A DNA stretch of 64,000 bases from Kalymmatonema hyalinum WJT4-NPBG1 (lineage in GTDB: Bacteria > Cyanobacteriota > Cyanobacteriia > Cyanobacteriales > Nostocaceae): the NCBI GenBank assembly GCA_019359075.1, contig JAHHIB010000012.1, positions 1 to 64,000 of the forward strand, read 5' to 3'. The notes below the pieces were generated by a model. The model was given only the letters and a program-made list of their open reading frames with translations. It made no database searches and was not told the DNA's origin. A program made the position numbers and the translations under genes. This document shows, piece after piece, positions 17,316-28,170 of this stretch. How positions within the stretch are numbered: the first letter of the stretch is position 1; the number at the start of each line of letters is the position of its first letter.

Positions 17316-18204
17316 AATTTTTAACTTCCTTTTGCTCGGCGAACGAGAGAGGGATTTGCACGTAAGTAATGCATATGTACTATTGATGTGGAAAACTTGA
17401 TTGTCCACAAGTTGGTATTAAGCAATTCAAAATTCATCTCTGTACGGCATTAAGAAAACCAGTGCTGGTAAGCCGTAGCATCAACTTTGTTGGCATTGGC
17501 AACAGTAAAAGCATTAGCCACTGCATAAAAATAGTTCTTAAGGTAGTTGCGCTCTTTTCTGGATATGGAAAAAAAGAATTTCTAATCCTTGTTTTGACGT
17601 AGTTTCGCAACAATAGTATTTAAATGAGAAATATCAAATTGCGTTGCAAAGAAGCGATCGCTCTGCGCCATCGCCTTCAGCACTGTCGATGTGCCCAATC
17701 GCGTAATTCATGATTTTGTCTAAGTTTCAGGGTAAGTGTCATATATTTATTTCACCAAAGTGAGGAAAAGCGAGATTATAAGGGGCAACCTCTGCTTCGT
17801 TCCGTTTGGAACTGTATTCATAGTAGGAATTTCACAAGGGATAAACATCTGAAAAACGTCTTGAATCCCATCTCGGCAATATGGCGAAATAGATAAATTC
17901 CCTCTGACTTTTGTTGATACTATGAGCAAATGTACTTATGACAAAAGTTGGGGAAGTGCTAGAACTGATGAAAACTCGTGCCTTATGCTTGATGAAGAAA
18001 AACTACCATACACTCAGCGGTTTTGCATCTCCCGCCAAACTTTATAATGATCAAGAAATCAGCCTTTAGGAACTACCTCTTTAAAGAATCACACATAATT
18101 TCAGCGAGCTAGTGTACCTGGAAGCCTAAATGATTGACACTTAATACAATACATACTACATACAATCACTGGCTAAATGCCAATCAGGTAGAAGGAATCA
18201 TTGT
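17316..18204. other. Long non-coding interval with decayed ORF traces
   Basis: No intact gene was recognised in 889 bases. On the minus strand two short open stretches end in stops at 17454-17456 (...DATAYQHWFS) and 17585-17587 (...HLNTIVAKLRQNKD), and the first has no start codon. They may be debris of a small gene. Copy B of the 60-bp repeat lies at 17808-17867, and a HIP1 site lies near 17660. The promoter of the rsb operon should lie within the last 150 bases; none was assigned with confidence. Confidence 0.5.
17808..17867 (-). repeat. 60-bp dispersed repeat, copy B
   Basis: Its reverse complement matches 5579-5638: 25 of 25 bases at one end and 17 of 18 at the other. The embedded minus-strand frame (IQDVFQMF ... 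TMNTVPNGTKQ) is also partly readable at copy A, which suggests both descend from a short coding or transposon-end sequence. Confidence 0.7.
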
Positions 18205-19068
18205 ATGGGCTTAAGCAATGGAAGTAAAATTCCAGAGGTTCTTGAAAAATATGAAGCACAACTGTTGGCAGACTGGATGCAAGCCCTCGTGGCTGACAAT
18301 GCCAGTAAAGGTTTGATCAAAGAAACACAGTTGCGGGAGGAGTGTCAGGAATTCCTAAGTTTGCTGAGGACATCTGTCCATAACGGCAACTTAACCAACG
18401 TGCAATCCTCCGACTGGCGCTCTGTGCGAGAAATGCTCACCAGTGTTTCTCGTACTCGTTCGCAGAAAGGCTTTACACCGTCCGAAACTGCCACATTTAT
18501 CTTATCGTTTAAGCAACCGCTATTTGCTCGGTTGCGCGAGGAACTCGCTGGTGATGCAAACGCCTTACTGGACGATACCTGGTTAGCGACCACTCTCATA
18601 GACCAGCTGGGACTGTTGACGATTGAAGCTTATCAAAAGTCGCGTGAAGAAGTCATCATTCGCCAGCAAGAAGAATTGATGGAACTTTCAACACCCGTTG
18701 TCAAGCTGTGGGATGGGATTTTAGCTCTGCCAATTATTGGCACATTAGACAGCAGCCGTACTCAGGTGATGATGGAGTCTTTGTTGCACAAGATTGTGGA
18801 GACGGGTTCAGAAGTCGCCATCATCGACATCACCGGAGTGCCAACAGTGGACACCCTCACAGCTCAGCACTTACTCAAAACAGTCACCGCAGCTCGGTTA
18901 ATGGGTGCAGATTGCATTATCAGCGGAATTCGCCCCCAAATTGCTCAAACAATTGTTTACCTAGGCGTGGATCTGGCAGACATAATCACAAAGGCATCTT
19001 TAGCCGATGCTTTTCTGCTGGCTCTAAAACGTCTTGGGATGACAATCAACCGTCCCCAAGCCCGCTAA
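18205..19068 (+). CDS. rsbR: RsbR-type stressosome co-antagonist
   Basis: The 287-residue protein has an N-terminal RsbRD-like helical sensor domain (about 10-150) and a C-terminal STAS domain (about 160-280). Candidate phosphorylation threonines are Thr180 (IIGTLDSSR) and Thr217 (PTVDTLT), at positions comparable to Thr171 and Thr205 of Bacillus RsbRA. In the family, RsbR and RsbS form the stressosome that holds RsbT until a signal triggers phosphorylation. It is the first gene of an operon with rsbS 19 bases downstream. Confidence 0.92.
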   Translation: MGLSNGSKIPEVLEKYEAQLLADWMQALVADNASKGLIKETQLREECQEFLSLLRTSVHNGNLTNVQSSDWRSVREMLTSVSRTRSQKGFTPSETATFILSFKQPLFARLREELAGDANALLDDTWLATTLIDQLGLLTIEAYQKSREEVIIRQQEELMELSTPVVKLWDGILALPIIGTLDSSRTQVMMESLLHKIVETGSEVAIIDITGVPTVDTLTAQHLLKTVTAARLMGADCIISGIRPQIAQTIVYLGVDLADIITKASLADAFLLALKRLGMTINRPQAR

Positions 19069-19087
19069 GGAGTTAAGAGGTCTTTTT

Positions 19088-19483
19088 ATGGAACGCATTC
19101 CCATACTCCAAATGGGCGAATTCCTTATAGTATCGATTCAAGTTGATATGCACGATCGCCTGGCGATGGCTTTGCAAGATGACTTGACAAATCGCATCAC
19201 CGATACACAGGCTCATGGAGTGCTGATTGATATTTCGTCTTTAGAAATTGTGGATTCATTCATTGGCAGAATTATAGGCAACATTGCCAAGATGTCGCAG
19301 ATACTTGATGCTAAAACCGTTGTAGTCGGAATGCAGCCCGCAGTTGCTATCACCTTAGTAGAGCTAGGGCTTTCCTTAACAGGTATTCGCACCGCGTTAA
19401 ACGTTGAGAAGGGCATGGCACTTCTGCGGGCATCGCTGAAGGCGACTGCTGGAGGAAGCGCAGATGGATATGCCCAGCTGTGA
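19088..19483 (+). CDS. rsbS: RsbS stressosome scaffold/antagonist
   Basis: This 131-residue single STAS domain contains the phosphorylation-site motif IVDSFIGR with Ser57, equivalent to Ser59 of Bacillus RsbS. It binds and sequesters RsbT when unphosphorylated. AGAGG precedes the ATG. The 3' end overlaps rsbT by 20 bases, indicating translational coupling. Confidence 0.92.
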   Translation: MERIPILQMGEFLIVSIQVDMHDRLAMALQDDLTNRITDTQAHGVLIDISSLEIVDSFIGRIIGNIAKMSQILDAKTVVVGMQPAVAITLVELGLSLTGIRTALNVEKGMALLRASLKATAGGSADGYAQL

Positions 19484-19865
19484 CATGAGCATCCAGTCCT
19501 CACAAGACGTGGTTTTGGTGCGGCAGGCGGTGCGCCAGTTTGCCGTCAAACTGGGGTTTAGCCTGGTAGATCAGACGAAAATTGTCACGGCAGCCAGCGA
19601 GCTAGCCCGTAATACTTTGGACTACGGAGGCGGTGGCACTGTTAAACTGGAAGCACTGCAGAATGGAATGCGTCCGGGTCTGCGGCTCGTTTTTGAAGAT
19701 TCCGGACCGGGAATTCCAGATATTGAGTTGGCGCTCAAAGACGGTTACACCACAGGTGGTGGGCTGGGCATGGGGCTGGGCGGTGCAAAGCGACTGGTGA
19801 ACGAATTCCATATCGTTTCCCGTGCGGGTGAGGGCACCAGCATCACGATTATAAAGTGGAAGTAA
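19464..19865 (+). CDS. rsbT: RsbT serine/threonine kinase (GHKL ATPase)
   Basis: The 133-residue HATPase_c domain has the N-box ASELARNTLDYGGG, the G1 motif EDSGPGIPD and a glycine-rich lid GGGLGMGLGGAKRL. These match RsbT-type switch kinases that phosphorylate RsbR and RsbS. GGAGGA lies 7 bases before ATG 19464, inside the end of rsbS, which fixes this start. Its usual downstream target, the RsbU phosphatase, is not encoded nearby. Confidence 0.92.
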   Translation: MDMPSCDMSIQSSQDVVLVRQAVRQFAVKLGFSLVDQTKIVTAASELARNTLDYGGGGTVKLEALQNGMRPGLRLVFEDSGPGIPDIELALKDGYTTGGGLGMGLGGAKRLVNEFHIVSRAGEGTSITIIKWK

Positions 19866-19879
19866 CTATAGTAAAAATT

Positions 19880-20893
19880 ATGAGAAAATCCCTCGCCGTA
19901 CCAATTTTAGAGCAAAGCCAGGCAGGTGAAGCACGACGCAGCGCTCTAGCCCTAGCGAGTCATCTCGGTTTCAACGAAACCGAACGGGGAAAGGTCGGTA
20001 TTGTCGTGACTGAAGTTGCAAATAACCTGGTGCGACACGCTAGGGATGGGGTACTGCTGCTACAGGCAATTGAAAAGTACAACATAATGGGTTTGGAAGT
20101 CCTGGCGTTGGACACTGGACCTGGAATGGGCAATATCAGCGAGTGTATGGAAGACGGGTTTTCTACAGCCGGAGGTCCCGGAAATGGGTTAGGAGCGATC
20201 AGCCGTCTTTCTGGTTTTGTGGATATTTATTCGATTCCGAATGCAGGGACAGCTATCCTTAGTCAGCTTTGGGCTAGCCCCTTACCCACAAGTCAAACCC
20301 CAGATAGTTTGGAGTTGGGAGTTGTGTGTCTGCCAAAGGCGGGAGAGGAGGTTTGCGGCGATGCTTGGGCAAGTATTATCACTCAAGAGCGCTGTTTGCT
20401 GTTAATTGCTGATGGATTAGGTCACGGACCACAAGCCGCTCAAGCATCAACAGAAGCTGTTAGAGTTTTTCAGGAAAATGTCAACCGTAGTCCTCAAGAA
20501 ATGGTGGCAGCAATTCATCAAGCGTTACGCAGTACACGGGGAGCAGCGCTGGCGATCGCAGAAGTCAACTTTGAACACCAATCTGTTCGCTTTGCTGGGG
20601 TGGGCAATATTGCTGGCAGTGTCATCTGGTCTGACGGAAGCTACAACATGGTTTCCTACAACGGTACAGTCGGACATGAAGTCCGCAAAATTCAAGAGTT
20701 TACTTACCAATGGCATCCAGGGGCAATCTTGCTGTTACATTCCGATGGCTTGGGAACCCAATGGCGATTAGAGCGCTATCCTGGTCTAATGTACAAACAT
20801 CCCAGCTTGATTGCTGGCGTTTTATATCGAGATTTTAAGCGAGTCCGCGATGATGTCACTGTGCTGGTTGCCCGTGAGAATATATACCCATGA
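19880..20893 (+). CDS. RsbT/W-like ATPase fused to RsbX-like PP2C phosphatase
   Basis: From ATG 19880 the protein has 337 residues (a GTG at 19856 overlaps rsbT by 10 bases). The first about 135 residues form a GHKL ATPase domain (VTEVANNLVRHA, LDTGPGMGN). Residues about 145-337 form a SpoIIE/RsbX-type phosphatase (CGDAWAS, IADGLGHG, HSDGLG, RDDVTVLVA) with metal-binding Asp residues conserved. RsbX resets the stressosome by dephosphorylating RsbS and RsbR. The fused ATPase could bind STAS proteins and deliver the phosphatase to them. The stop overlaps the next start (ATGA). Confidence 0.88.
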   Translation: MRKSLAVPILEQSQAGEARRSALALASHLGFNETERGKVGIVVTEVANNLVRHARDGVLLLQAIEKYNIMGLEVLALDTGPGMGNISECMEDGFSTAGGPGNGLGAISRLSGFVDIYSIPNAGTAILSQLWASPLPTSQTPDSLELGVVCLPKAGEEVCGDAWASIITQERCLLLIADGLGHGPQAAQASTEAVRVFQENVNRSPQEMVAAIHQALRSTRGAALAIAEVNFEHQSVRFAGVGNIAGSVIWSDGSYNMVSYNGTVGHEVRKIQEFTYQWHPGAILLLHSDGLGTQWRLERYPGLMYKHPSLIAGVLYRDFKRVRDDVTVLVARENIYP

Positions 20894-23028
20894 GTACAAC
20901 TATCCTCACCTTAGAAATTCGCTATGAGCAAGATGTGGTGCTGACTCGTCAAATGGCACGCCAGATTGCCCAAGCTTTGGGATTTGAGACCCAAGACCAA
21001 GCACGCCTTGCCACAGCTGTCTCAGAAATCGCTCGGAATGCTTTTGTGTATGCTAAGGGCGGAAGCGTTGAATTTTCGGTAGATGACGAATCTCCGCAGA
21101 ACTTGTGGATTAGCATTCGCGATCAAGGTCCGGGGATTCCTAACTTGCAGGCGATTTTGGATGGGCGATACACTTCCACAACCGGGATGGGGTTGGGGAT
21201 TATCGGCACTCGTCGGCTGATGGATCAGTTTCAAATTGAGTCGGTTGCGAACCAGGGAACTACAGTATTGATGGGGAAAACCCTGCCAAAACGCTCACCT
21301 CAACTGACAACAGAGCGCTTGCACCTTCTTAGAGAACAGTTGGATAATCGAGAACCGCAAAATCCGTTTGAGGAAATTCAACGGCAGAACCAGGAACTCC
21401 TGCGTGCAATGCAGGAATTACGCCAGCGTGAAGAGCAGTTAACTCAGATCAACCACGAACTAGAAGATACCAATCGCGGTGTCGTGGCTTTATATGCCGA
21501 ATTAGACGAAAAAGCTGATTCTCTACAGAAGGCAAATGAACTGAAAACTCGATTCCTCTCGAATATGAGCCATGAGTTTCGCACGCCTCTGAACTCGATT
21601 ATGTCTCTGTCTCGGATTTTGATAGACCGAATGGATGGTCCCTTAACAACAGAGCAGGAAAAGCAAGTCAATTTCATTCAAAAAGCAGCGGAAGGTCTGT
21701 CGGAGTTGGTCAACGACCTCTTAGACTTAGCAAAGGTAGAAGCTGGAAAAATTGTCGTCCATCCCAGCCAGTTTGAAGTCAGCGACTTATTTGGGACATT
21801 GAGAGGGATGTTGCGTCCCCTGCTTGCTCATAACTCTTCGGTTGCTCTTGTCTTTGAGGAACCTGTTGGCATTCCGCCTCTGTATACAGATGAAGGTAAG
21901 GTCGCCCAAATTCTGAGAAATTTTATCTCTAATGCACTAAAGTATACTGAACAGGGAGAGATTCGGGTGGCGGCAGTCATGGCAGCCAACACCATCACTT
22001 TCTCCGTCGCCGATACAGGTATTGGAATTGCACCGCAGGATCAACAGCGGATCTTTGAGGATTTTGTTCAGATAAACTCTCACCTCCAACAACGGGTAAA
22101 AGGAACAGGTTTAGGGCTGCCCCTCTCGCGCAAGCTGGCAGAATTATTGGGAGGAAGAGTCTGGCTAGAGAGTGAATTCGGCAAGGGCTCAACGTTTTTT
22201 GCTTGTGTCCCATCGGTCTTTCCTGATTCTGGTGAAGATTCCTCAATGCCACAAGCGACTTGGCAAATTGACCCGAATCGCCTTCCTATATTGGTTGTGG
22301 AAGACAATCCTGAAACTATTTTTGCTTACGAGAAGTATTTTCAAGAGTCGAATTATCAGATGATTTCGGCACGAACGCTCAACGCGGCAAAGCAGGCGCT
22401 CATGGGGTTTAAACCAATCGCCATTATCTCGGACATTCTCCTAGAAAAGGAAAACACTTGGGCGTTCTTGGCTGAAACGAAGAGGAATGAAGCAACTCGA
22501 AATGTTCCGATTCTTGTGATCTCTGTTGTGAATAACGAGAAGCAAGTGATGGCTAAAGGAGCCGATGGGTTCTTGATTAAGCCTGTAGATAGATTTTCAC
22601 TGTTGAACAAACTCAGTACGCTTGTCAAGCAGGGTAGGCAACAAAAGCTTTTGCTGATTGATGACGATAAGACATGCCGGTACGTGTTAAAGCAACTTCT
22701 AGTCCATATTCCCCTAGATATTCTAGAAGCAGCAGATGGACGTGAGGGGATTCGTTTAGCTCAAGTCGAAAATCCTGACTGTATTGTGTTGGATTTTAAT
22801 ATGCCAGAATTGAGTGGCATTGAAGTTTTGAACCAACTCAAAAGCAACAGCGCAACTAGCACGATTCCCGTAATTGTCAACACATCAAAACAGCTAGAAC
22901 CCCAAGAGCAAAAGTTTCTAGCGCAACACACTGTGGCAATTCTTTCTAAAGAAAGTCTTTCTCAAGAAGTTGCTCTTGCTCAATTACGGGAAGCCCTGAG
23001 AAAAGCTGGGCTATTTTTAGATACCTGA
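20890..23028 (+). CDS. Hybrid histidine kinase with N-terminal RsbT-like ATPase and two receivers
   Basis: The protein has 712 residues. An RsbT-like GHKL domain (about 1-140; VSEIARNAFVYAKGG, RDQGPGIPN, GMGLGIIGTRRL) is followed by a coiled coil (about 160-215). HisKA carries His228 (NMSHEFRTPLN), and HATPase_c spans about 320-440 (NFISNALKY, DTGIGIAP, GTGLGLPLS). Two receivers follow, with Asp515 (IISDILL) and Asp635 (IVLDFNMPELSG). The opening domain is homologous to the RsbT encoded two genes upstream. The protein thus joins a partner-switch module to a phosphorelay. It is translationally coupled to the phosphatase gene. Confidence 0.9.
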   Translation: MSTTILTLEIRYEQDVVLTRQMARQIAQALGFETQDQARLATAVSEIARNAFVYAKGGSVEFSVDDESPQNLWISIRDQGPGIPNLQAILDGRYTSTTGMGLGIIGTRRLMDQFQIESVANQGTTVLMGKTLPKRSPQLTTERLHLLREQLDNREPQNPFEEIQRQNQELLRAMQELRQREEQLTQINHELEDTNRGVVALYAELDEKADSLQKANELKTRFLSNMSHEFRTPLNSIMSLSRILIDRMDGPLTTEQEKQVNFIQKAAEGLSELVNDLLDLAKVEAGKIVVHPSQFEVSDLFGTLRGMLRPLLAHNSSVALVFEEPVGIPPLYTDEGKVAQILRNFISNALKYTEQGEIRVAAVMAANTITFSVADTGIGIAPQDQQRIFEDFVQINSHLQQRVKGTGLGLPLSRKLAELLGGRVWLESEFGKGSTFFACVPSVFPDSGEDSSMPQATWQIDPNRLPILVVEDNPETIFAYEKYFQESNYQMISARTLNAAKQALMGFKPIAIISDILLEKENTWAFLAETKRNEATRNVPILVISVVNNEKQVMAKGADGFLIKPVDRFSLLNKLSTLVKQGRQQKLLLIDDDKTCRYVLKQLLVHIPLDILEAADGREGIRLAQVENPDCIVLDFNMPELSGIEVLNQLKSNSATSTIPVIVNTSKQLEPQEQKFLAQHTVAILSKESLSQEVALAQLREALRKAGLFLDT

Positions 23029-23038
23029 GAGAAAAACT

Positions 23039-25387
23039 ATGTCAGAACCGTTAGTCACAATCTTGCATGTTGACGACAACGAAACCAACCGTTATGTTGT
23101 CGCTCGCGTATTGCGAAGTGCTGGCTTTGCGGTGATGGAGGCGACTACAGGCGAGGCAGGGCTAAGGGCGATCGCTCAAGCTGAACCTGAATTGGTGATT
23201 CTGGATGTCCAGCTTCCTGATACTAACGGCTTTGAAGTTTGTCGTCAGATTAAATCCAACTCAGTGACTGCCAATCTTCCCGTGCTTCATCTGTCTGCCC
23301 ATTTTACTGAAAGTCGGGACAAAGCTCAAGGGTTAGACAGCGGCGCAGATGCTTACCTGGCGCAACCTGTCGAGCCGATTGAATTAATTGCGACGGTGAA
23401 AGCGTTACTGAGAATGCGACGGGCTGAGGATTTAGCCTTAGCTATGGCGCGGGAGTGGCAAACAACTTTCGACTCGATTAGTGATGGAGTTGGCTTACTC
23501 GACAAGGAAGGTAAATTCCTGCGTTGTAACAAAGCCATGACAAAGCTTTTGAACAAACCGTCTAGCGAAATCATCGGGAGGCTGCATCAGGAGTTATTGC
23601 AAATGGCACTCGGCTGCGATGTCACTCCCTTCCTTCGTGTTCAGGAAACTCGACATCGTCAAAGCTTGGTGATTCACACTCTTGGACGGTGGTTTTCTGT
23701 CACAGTCGATCCGGCGCTGGATGAGTTTGGAGGGTTTACTGGTGCTGTTTACAACCTGGCTGATATCACAGTTCAAAAGCAGGCAGAAATAGCGTTGCGC
23801 TCAAGCGAAGAACGGTTCCGCTTACTGCTGGAGAACGTCAAGGACTACGCAATTTTCTTCTTAGACTCACAAGGGCGGATTAACGGTTGGAGTTTGGGAG
23901 CCGAGTATATTTTGGGCTATCAGGAGGCAGAGATTCTCGGACAGCTTAGCGGCATTATCTTTATACCAGAAGACTTGCAGCAGGGGGAAGACAAGAAAGA
24001 ACTGGAACAGGCAGTCACAGAAGGGCGGGGTGAGGATGAACGCTGGCATGTGCGGAAAGACGGCAGCCGTTTTTGGGGAAGTGGCTTCGTCACACCGTTA
24101 CGAGATGAAGCTGGACAGCTACGAGGCTTCTGTAAAATTATGCGTGATCTCACTGAGCGAAAGCGAGCCGAAGATGAACGCGCCCAGTTACTTGAGCGCG
24201 AGCAAGAGGCACGAAGTGCAGCAGAAGCAGCCAATCGCATGAAGGATGAATTCTTGGCGACTCTTTCCCACGAATTACGCTCTCCCCTGAATGCGATGCT
24301 GGGGTGGATTCGCTTACTCAATACTCGCAAGTTTGACGAAGCCACAACCGCACGCGCAATGGAGACGATTGAGCGCAGCGCCAAGTCACAAGCGCAACTG
24401 GTTGAAGATTTGCTCGATGTCTCCCGCATTATTCAGGGTAAGCTGCGGTTGAATCTTGTTCCCCTTGAACTGGTTGGGGTGATTGAGGCAGCGCTGGAAA
24501 CGGTGCGTCCAGCTGCTGATGCCAAGGAAATTCAAATCCAATCACTGCTTGACACAACCGCAGGTCTAGTTGCGGGTGACTCTGACCGTTTGCAGCAAGT
24601 TGTCTGGAACTTATTATCTAATGCGATTAAGTTTACTCCTAAAGGAGGACTGGTTCAAGCCCGGCTAGAACGTGTTAACTCTTATGTTGAAATTACGGTT
24701 GCAGATACAGGCAAAGGGATCAGCCGTGAGTTTGTCCCTTATGTGTTCGATCGCTTTCGGCAGGCTGATAGTTCCACAACCCGCACCTACAGTGGATTAG
24801 GACTGGGATTGGCGATCGTGCGTCACCTGGTAGAGTTGCATGGTGGCACAGTTCATGCAGAAAGTCAAGGTGAGGGCAAGGGAGCAAGTTTTACAGTTAG
24901 GTTGCCACTTGTCAAAGAAAGCAGAACCAGGGAACAGCAAGCCAGGAAAGAAAATATGGCTCCTGTGATTTTGTGTACCTCTACACCTCTGCCCATACTT
25001 GATGGAGTACGAATACTGGTGGTTGACGATGAAGCGGATTCGCGAGAATTTCTCGTCGCCGCAGTAGAGATGTGTGGGGCGGAAGTTATTGCAGTTTCAT
25101 CGGCAATTGAGGCAATTCAAGTTATCTCGCAACACAGATTCGATGTCCTTGTCAGCGATGTTGGTATGCCAGGAGAAGACGGCTACAGCTTAATTCGCAA
25201 GGTACGGACGCTGCCCAAAGAGCAAGGAGGAAATATTCCAGCAGTGGCATTAACAGCTTATGCTAGGGAAGAAGACCGGATGCGATCGCTCTCCCAAGGG
25301 TTTCAAATGCACTTGTCTAAGCCTGTGGAGCCAGATAAATTGGCAACTGTCATTGCAAGTTTGGTGAAAAAAACTGGAAAACGTTAA
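23039..25387 (+). CDS. Hybrid histidine kinase, REC-PAS-PAS-HisKA-HATPase-REC
   Basis: The protein has 782 residues. An N-terminal receiver (Asp56, VILDVQLPDTNG) is followed by two PAS domains (about 140-255 and 265-385; the second has a PAC motif). HisKA carries His411 (LSHELRSPLN), then HATPase_c (LLSNAIKFTPKG, DTGKGIS, GLGLGLAIVRHL), and a C-terminal receiver carries Asp707 (VSDVGMPGEDG). It is the last gene of the rsb operon, 10 bases after the previous stop. It may receive phosphate from, or pass it to, the receivers of its neighbour. No DNA-binding output is present. Confidence 0.92.
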   Translation: MSEPLVTILHVDDNETNRYVVARVLRSAGFAVMEATTGEAGLRAIAQAEPELVILDVQLPDTNGFEVCRQIKSNSVTANLPVLHLSAHFTESRDKAQGLDSGADAYLAQPVEPIELIATVKALLRMRRAEDLALAMAREWQTTFDSISDGVGLLDKEGKFLRCNKAMTKLLNKPSSEIIGRLHQELLQMALGCDVTPFLRVQETRHRQSLVIHTLGRWFSVTVDPALDEFGGFTGAVYNLADITVQKQAEIALRSSEERFRLLLENVKDYAIFFLDSQGRINGWSLGAEYILGYQEAEILGQLSGIIFIPEDLQQGEDKKELEQAVTEGRGEDERWHVRKDGSRFWGSGFVTPLRDEAGQLRGFCKIMRDLTERKRAEDERAQLLEREQEARSAAEAANRMKDEFLATLSHELRSPLNAMLGWIRLLNTRKFDEATTARAMETIERSAKSQAQLVEDLLDVSRIIQGKLRLNLVPLELVGVIEAALETVRPAADAKEIQIQSLLDTTAGLVAGDSDRLQQVVWNLLSNAIKFTPKGGLVQARLERVNSYVEITVADTGKGISREFVPYVFDRFRQADSSTTRTYSGLGLGLAIVRHLVELHGGTVHAESQGEGKGASFTVRLPLVKESRTREQQARKENMAPVILCTSTPLPILDGVRILVVDDEADSREFLVAAVEMCGAEVIAVSSAIEAIQVISQHRFDVLVSDVGMPGEDGYSLIRKVRTLPKEQGGNIPAVALTAYAREEDRMRSLSQGFQMHLSKPVEPDKLATVIASLVKKTGKR

Positions 25388-25492
25388 GGGAGTACCAAAA
25401 AATAAATTATCCATGGGGAATAGGGAATAGAAAAGAATTCGCCAATTCCATATCCGTGTTATTGAACGTATGGCAAGAGAAAAGCTACCCAA

Positions 25493-25519
25493 TCAGGAGT
25501 AATTATGGGTAGCTTTGTT
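25493..25519. terminator. Hairpin terminator between the kinase operon and groEL
   Basis: AGCTACCC (25493-25500) and GGGTAGCT (25507-25514) form a perfect 8-bp stem with a 6-base loop, followed by TTGTT on the plus strand. It sits between the convergent kinase and groEL genes. Confidence 0.6.
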
Positions 25520-25611
25520 CATAAATTAAGTTACAGTTTCATACCCCAACAACGCCGTGAAAGTAAGGCAACTACTCAACTGATGTTCTTTCTAGAACGC
25601 TCTTGCAGTAA

Positions 25612-27288
<1,677 letters not shown>

Positions 27289-27425
27289 CTAAAGATGATT
27301 TACGGGATTTGATTAATGGTTAGGAGAAAGTTTGAAGGTTAAAAGTTCCAACTTGCTGGCGTGACTTCTTCGACTCTCTTGAGCGCCACTTTCCAACCTG
27401 CTAAGTTTTTAACTTTCAGCTCTGT

Positions 27426-27737
27426 TTAAGCAACGGTTGCCAGAATGTCCTTTTCTGAGAGCAGAACGTACTCTTCTCCACCCAACTTAATGTCAGTTCC
27501 GGCATATTTGGAGTAAAGAACTTTGTCGCCAATTTGGACTTCCAGTGTTTGGCGTGAGCCATCGTCATTGTGTTTGCCAGGACCTACGGCAACAACTTCT
27601 CCGACTTGGGGCTTCTCTTTTGCCGTGTCAGGCAGGAGAATTCCACCAGCGGTTTTTTCTTCAGCTGAGTGCACCTTCACGAATACGCGATCGCCAAGCG
27701 GTTTGACAGTAGAAACGCTTAAAGAGACAGTTGCCAT
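27426..27737 (-). CDS. groES: Co-chaperonin GroES (Hsp10)
   Basis: From ATG 27737 (AGGAGA upstream) the protein has 103 residues; an in-frame TTG lies 6 bases earlier. Family features are [11 protein letters not shown], the mobile loop [12 protein letters not shown] and [12 protein letters not shown]. It caps GroEL. The groEL gene starts 176 bases downstream. No CIRCE was found directly upstream; the nearest is ahead of hsp20. Confidence 0.98.
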   Translation of the reverse strand: MATVSLSVSTVKPLGDRVFVKVHSAEEKTAGGILLPDTAKEKPQVGEVVAVGPGKHNDDGSRQTLEVQIGDKVLYSKYAGTDIKLGGEEYVLLSEKDILATVA

Positions 27738-27743
27738 CCTCAA

Positions 27744-28170
27744 TTCTCCTGATTCAGTTAAAAACTCAAGTTTTCCAAAAAATACTCAGCATCAATGAGT
27801 GAGGAATTTAGATCCCCCTAAATCCCCCTTAAAAAGGGGGACTTTGATTGAATTCTCCCCTCTTAAATCAGTTATCAGTTATCAGTTATCAGTCAGTCAG
27901 GCGGGCTGGTGGGGGATAAAGAAGCGCCACCAACGCATAAAGGTCCAATTGGTGGGGGACGCGCGACCACTCGTATTTAACTGATAACTGTTTACTGTTC
28001 ACTGTTCACTGTTAAAAAGGGGACTTTGACTGAGTTCTCCCCTCACCCCTCTCGTTCTCCCCTTTTAGGGCAGAGGAGTAAGGACTAAGACTTTTATTCA
28101 TTAGGGGGGCTGGGGGAGATCTCCGGGGCGAGAAAACACACCTATCCCCTCTCCCGTGTGGAGTGCTGCA
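27744..28170. other. Repeat-rich interval between groES and hsp20
   Basis: No gene was seen in 427 bases. Near 27810-27845 and 28015-28030 are fragments of the CCCCCTTAAAAAGGGGG hairpin repeat. Copy 2 of the MITE-like repeat lies at 27867-28013. The element separates hsp20 from groES, so read-through from the hsp20 promoter would have to cross it. Confidence 0.65.
27867..28013 (+). repeat. MITE-like interspersed repeat, copy 2
   Basis: It has tandem ATCAGTT units at the left, the central GCGCCACCAACGC ... TTGGTGGGGGACGCGCG block, and TTTACTGTTCACTG units at the right. Its reverse complement matches 43905 onward closely, including the CGAGTGGTCGCGCG stretch. It has the same orientation as copy 1. 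Confidence 0.75.

Noticed and set aside
27738-27810. Possible CIRCE directly before groES (ACTCAGCATCAATGAGTGAGG)
   Set aside because: The half-sites do not match TTAGCACTC/GAGTGCTAA and the spacing is wrong.
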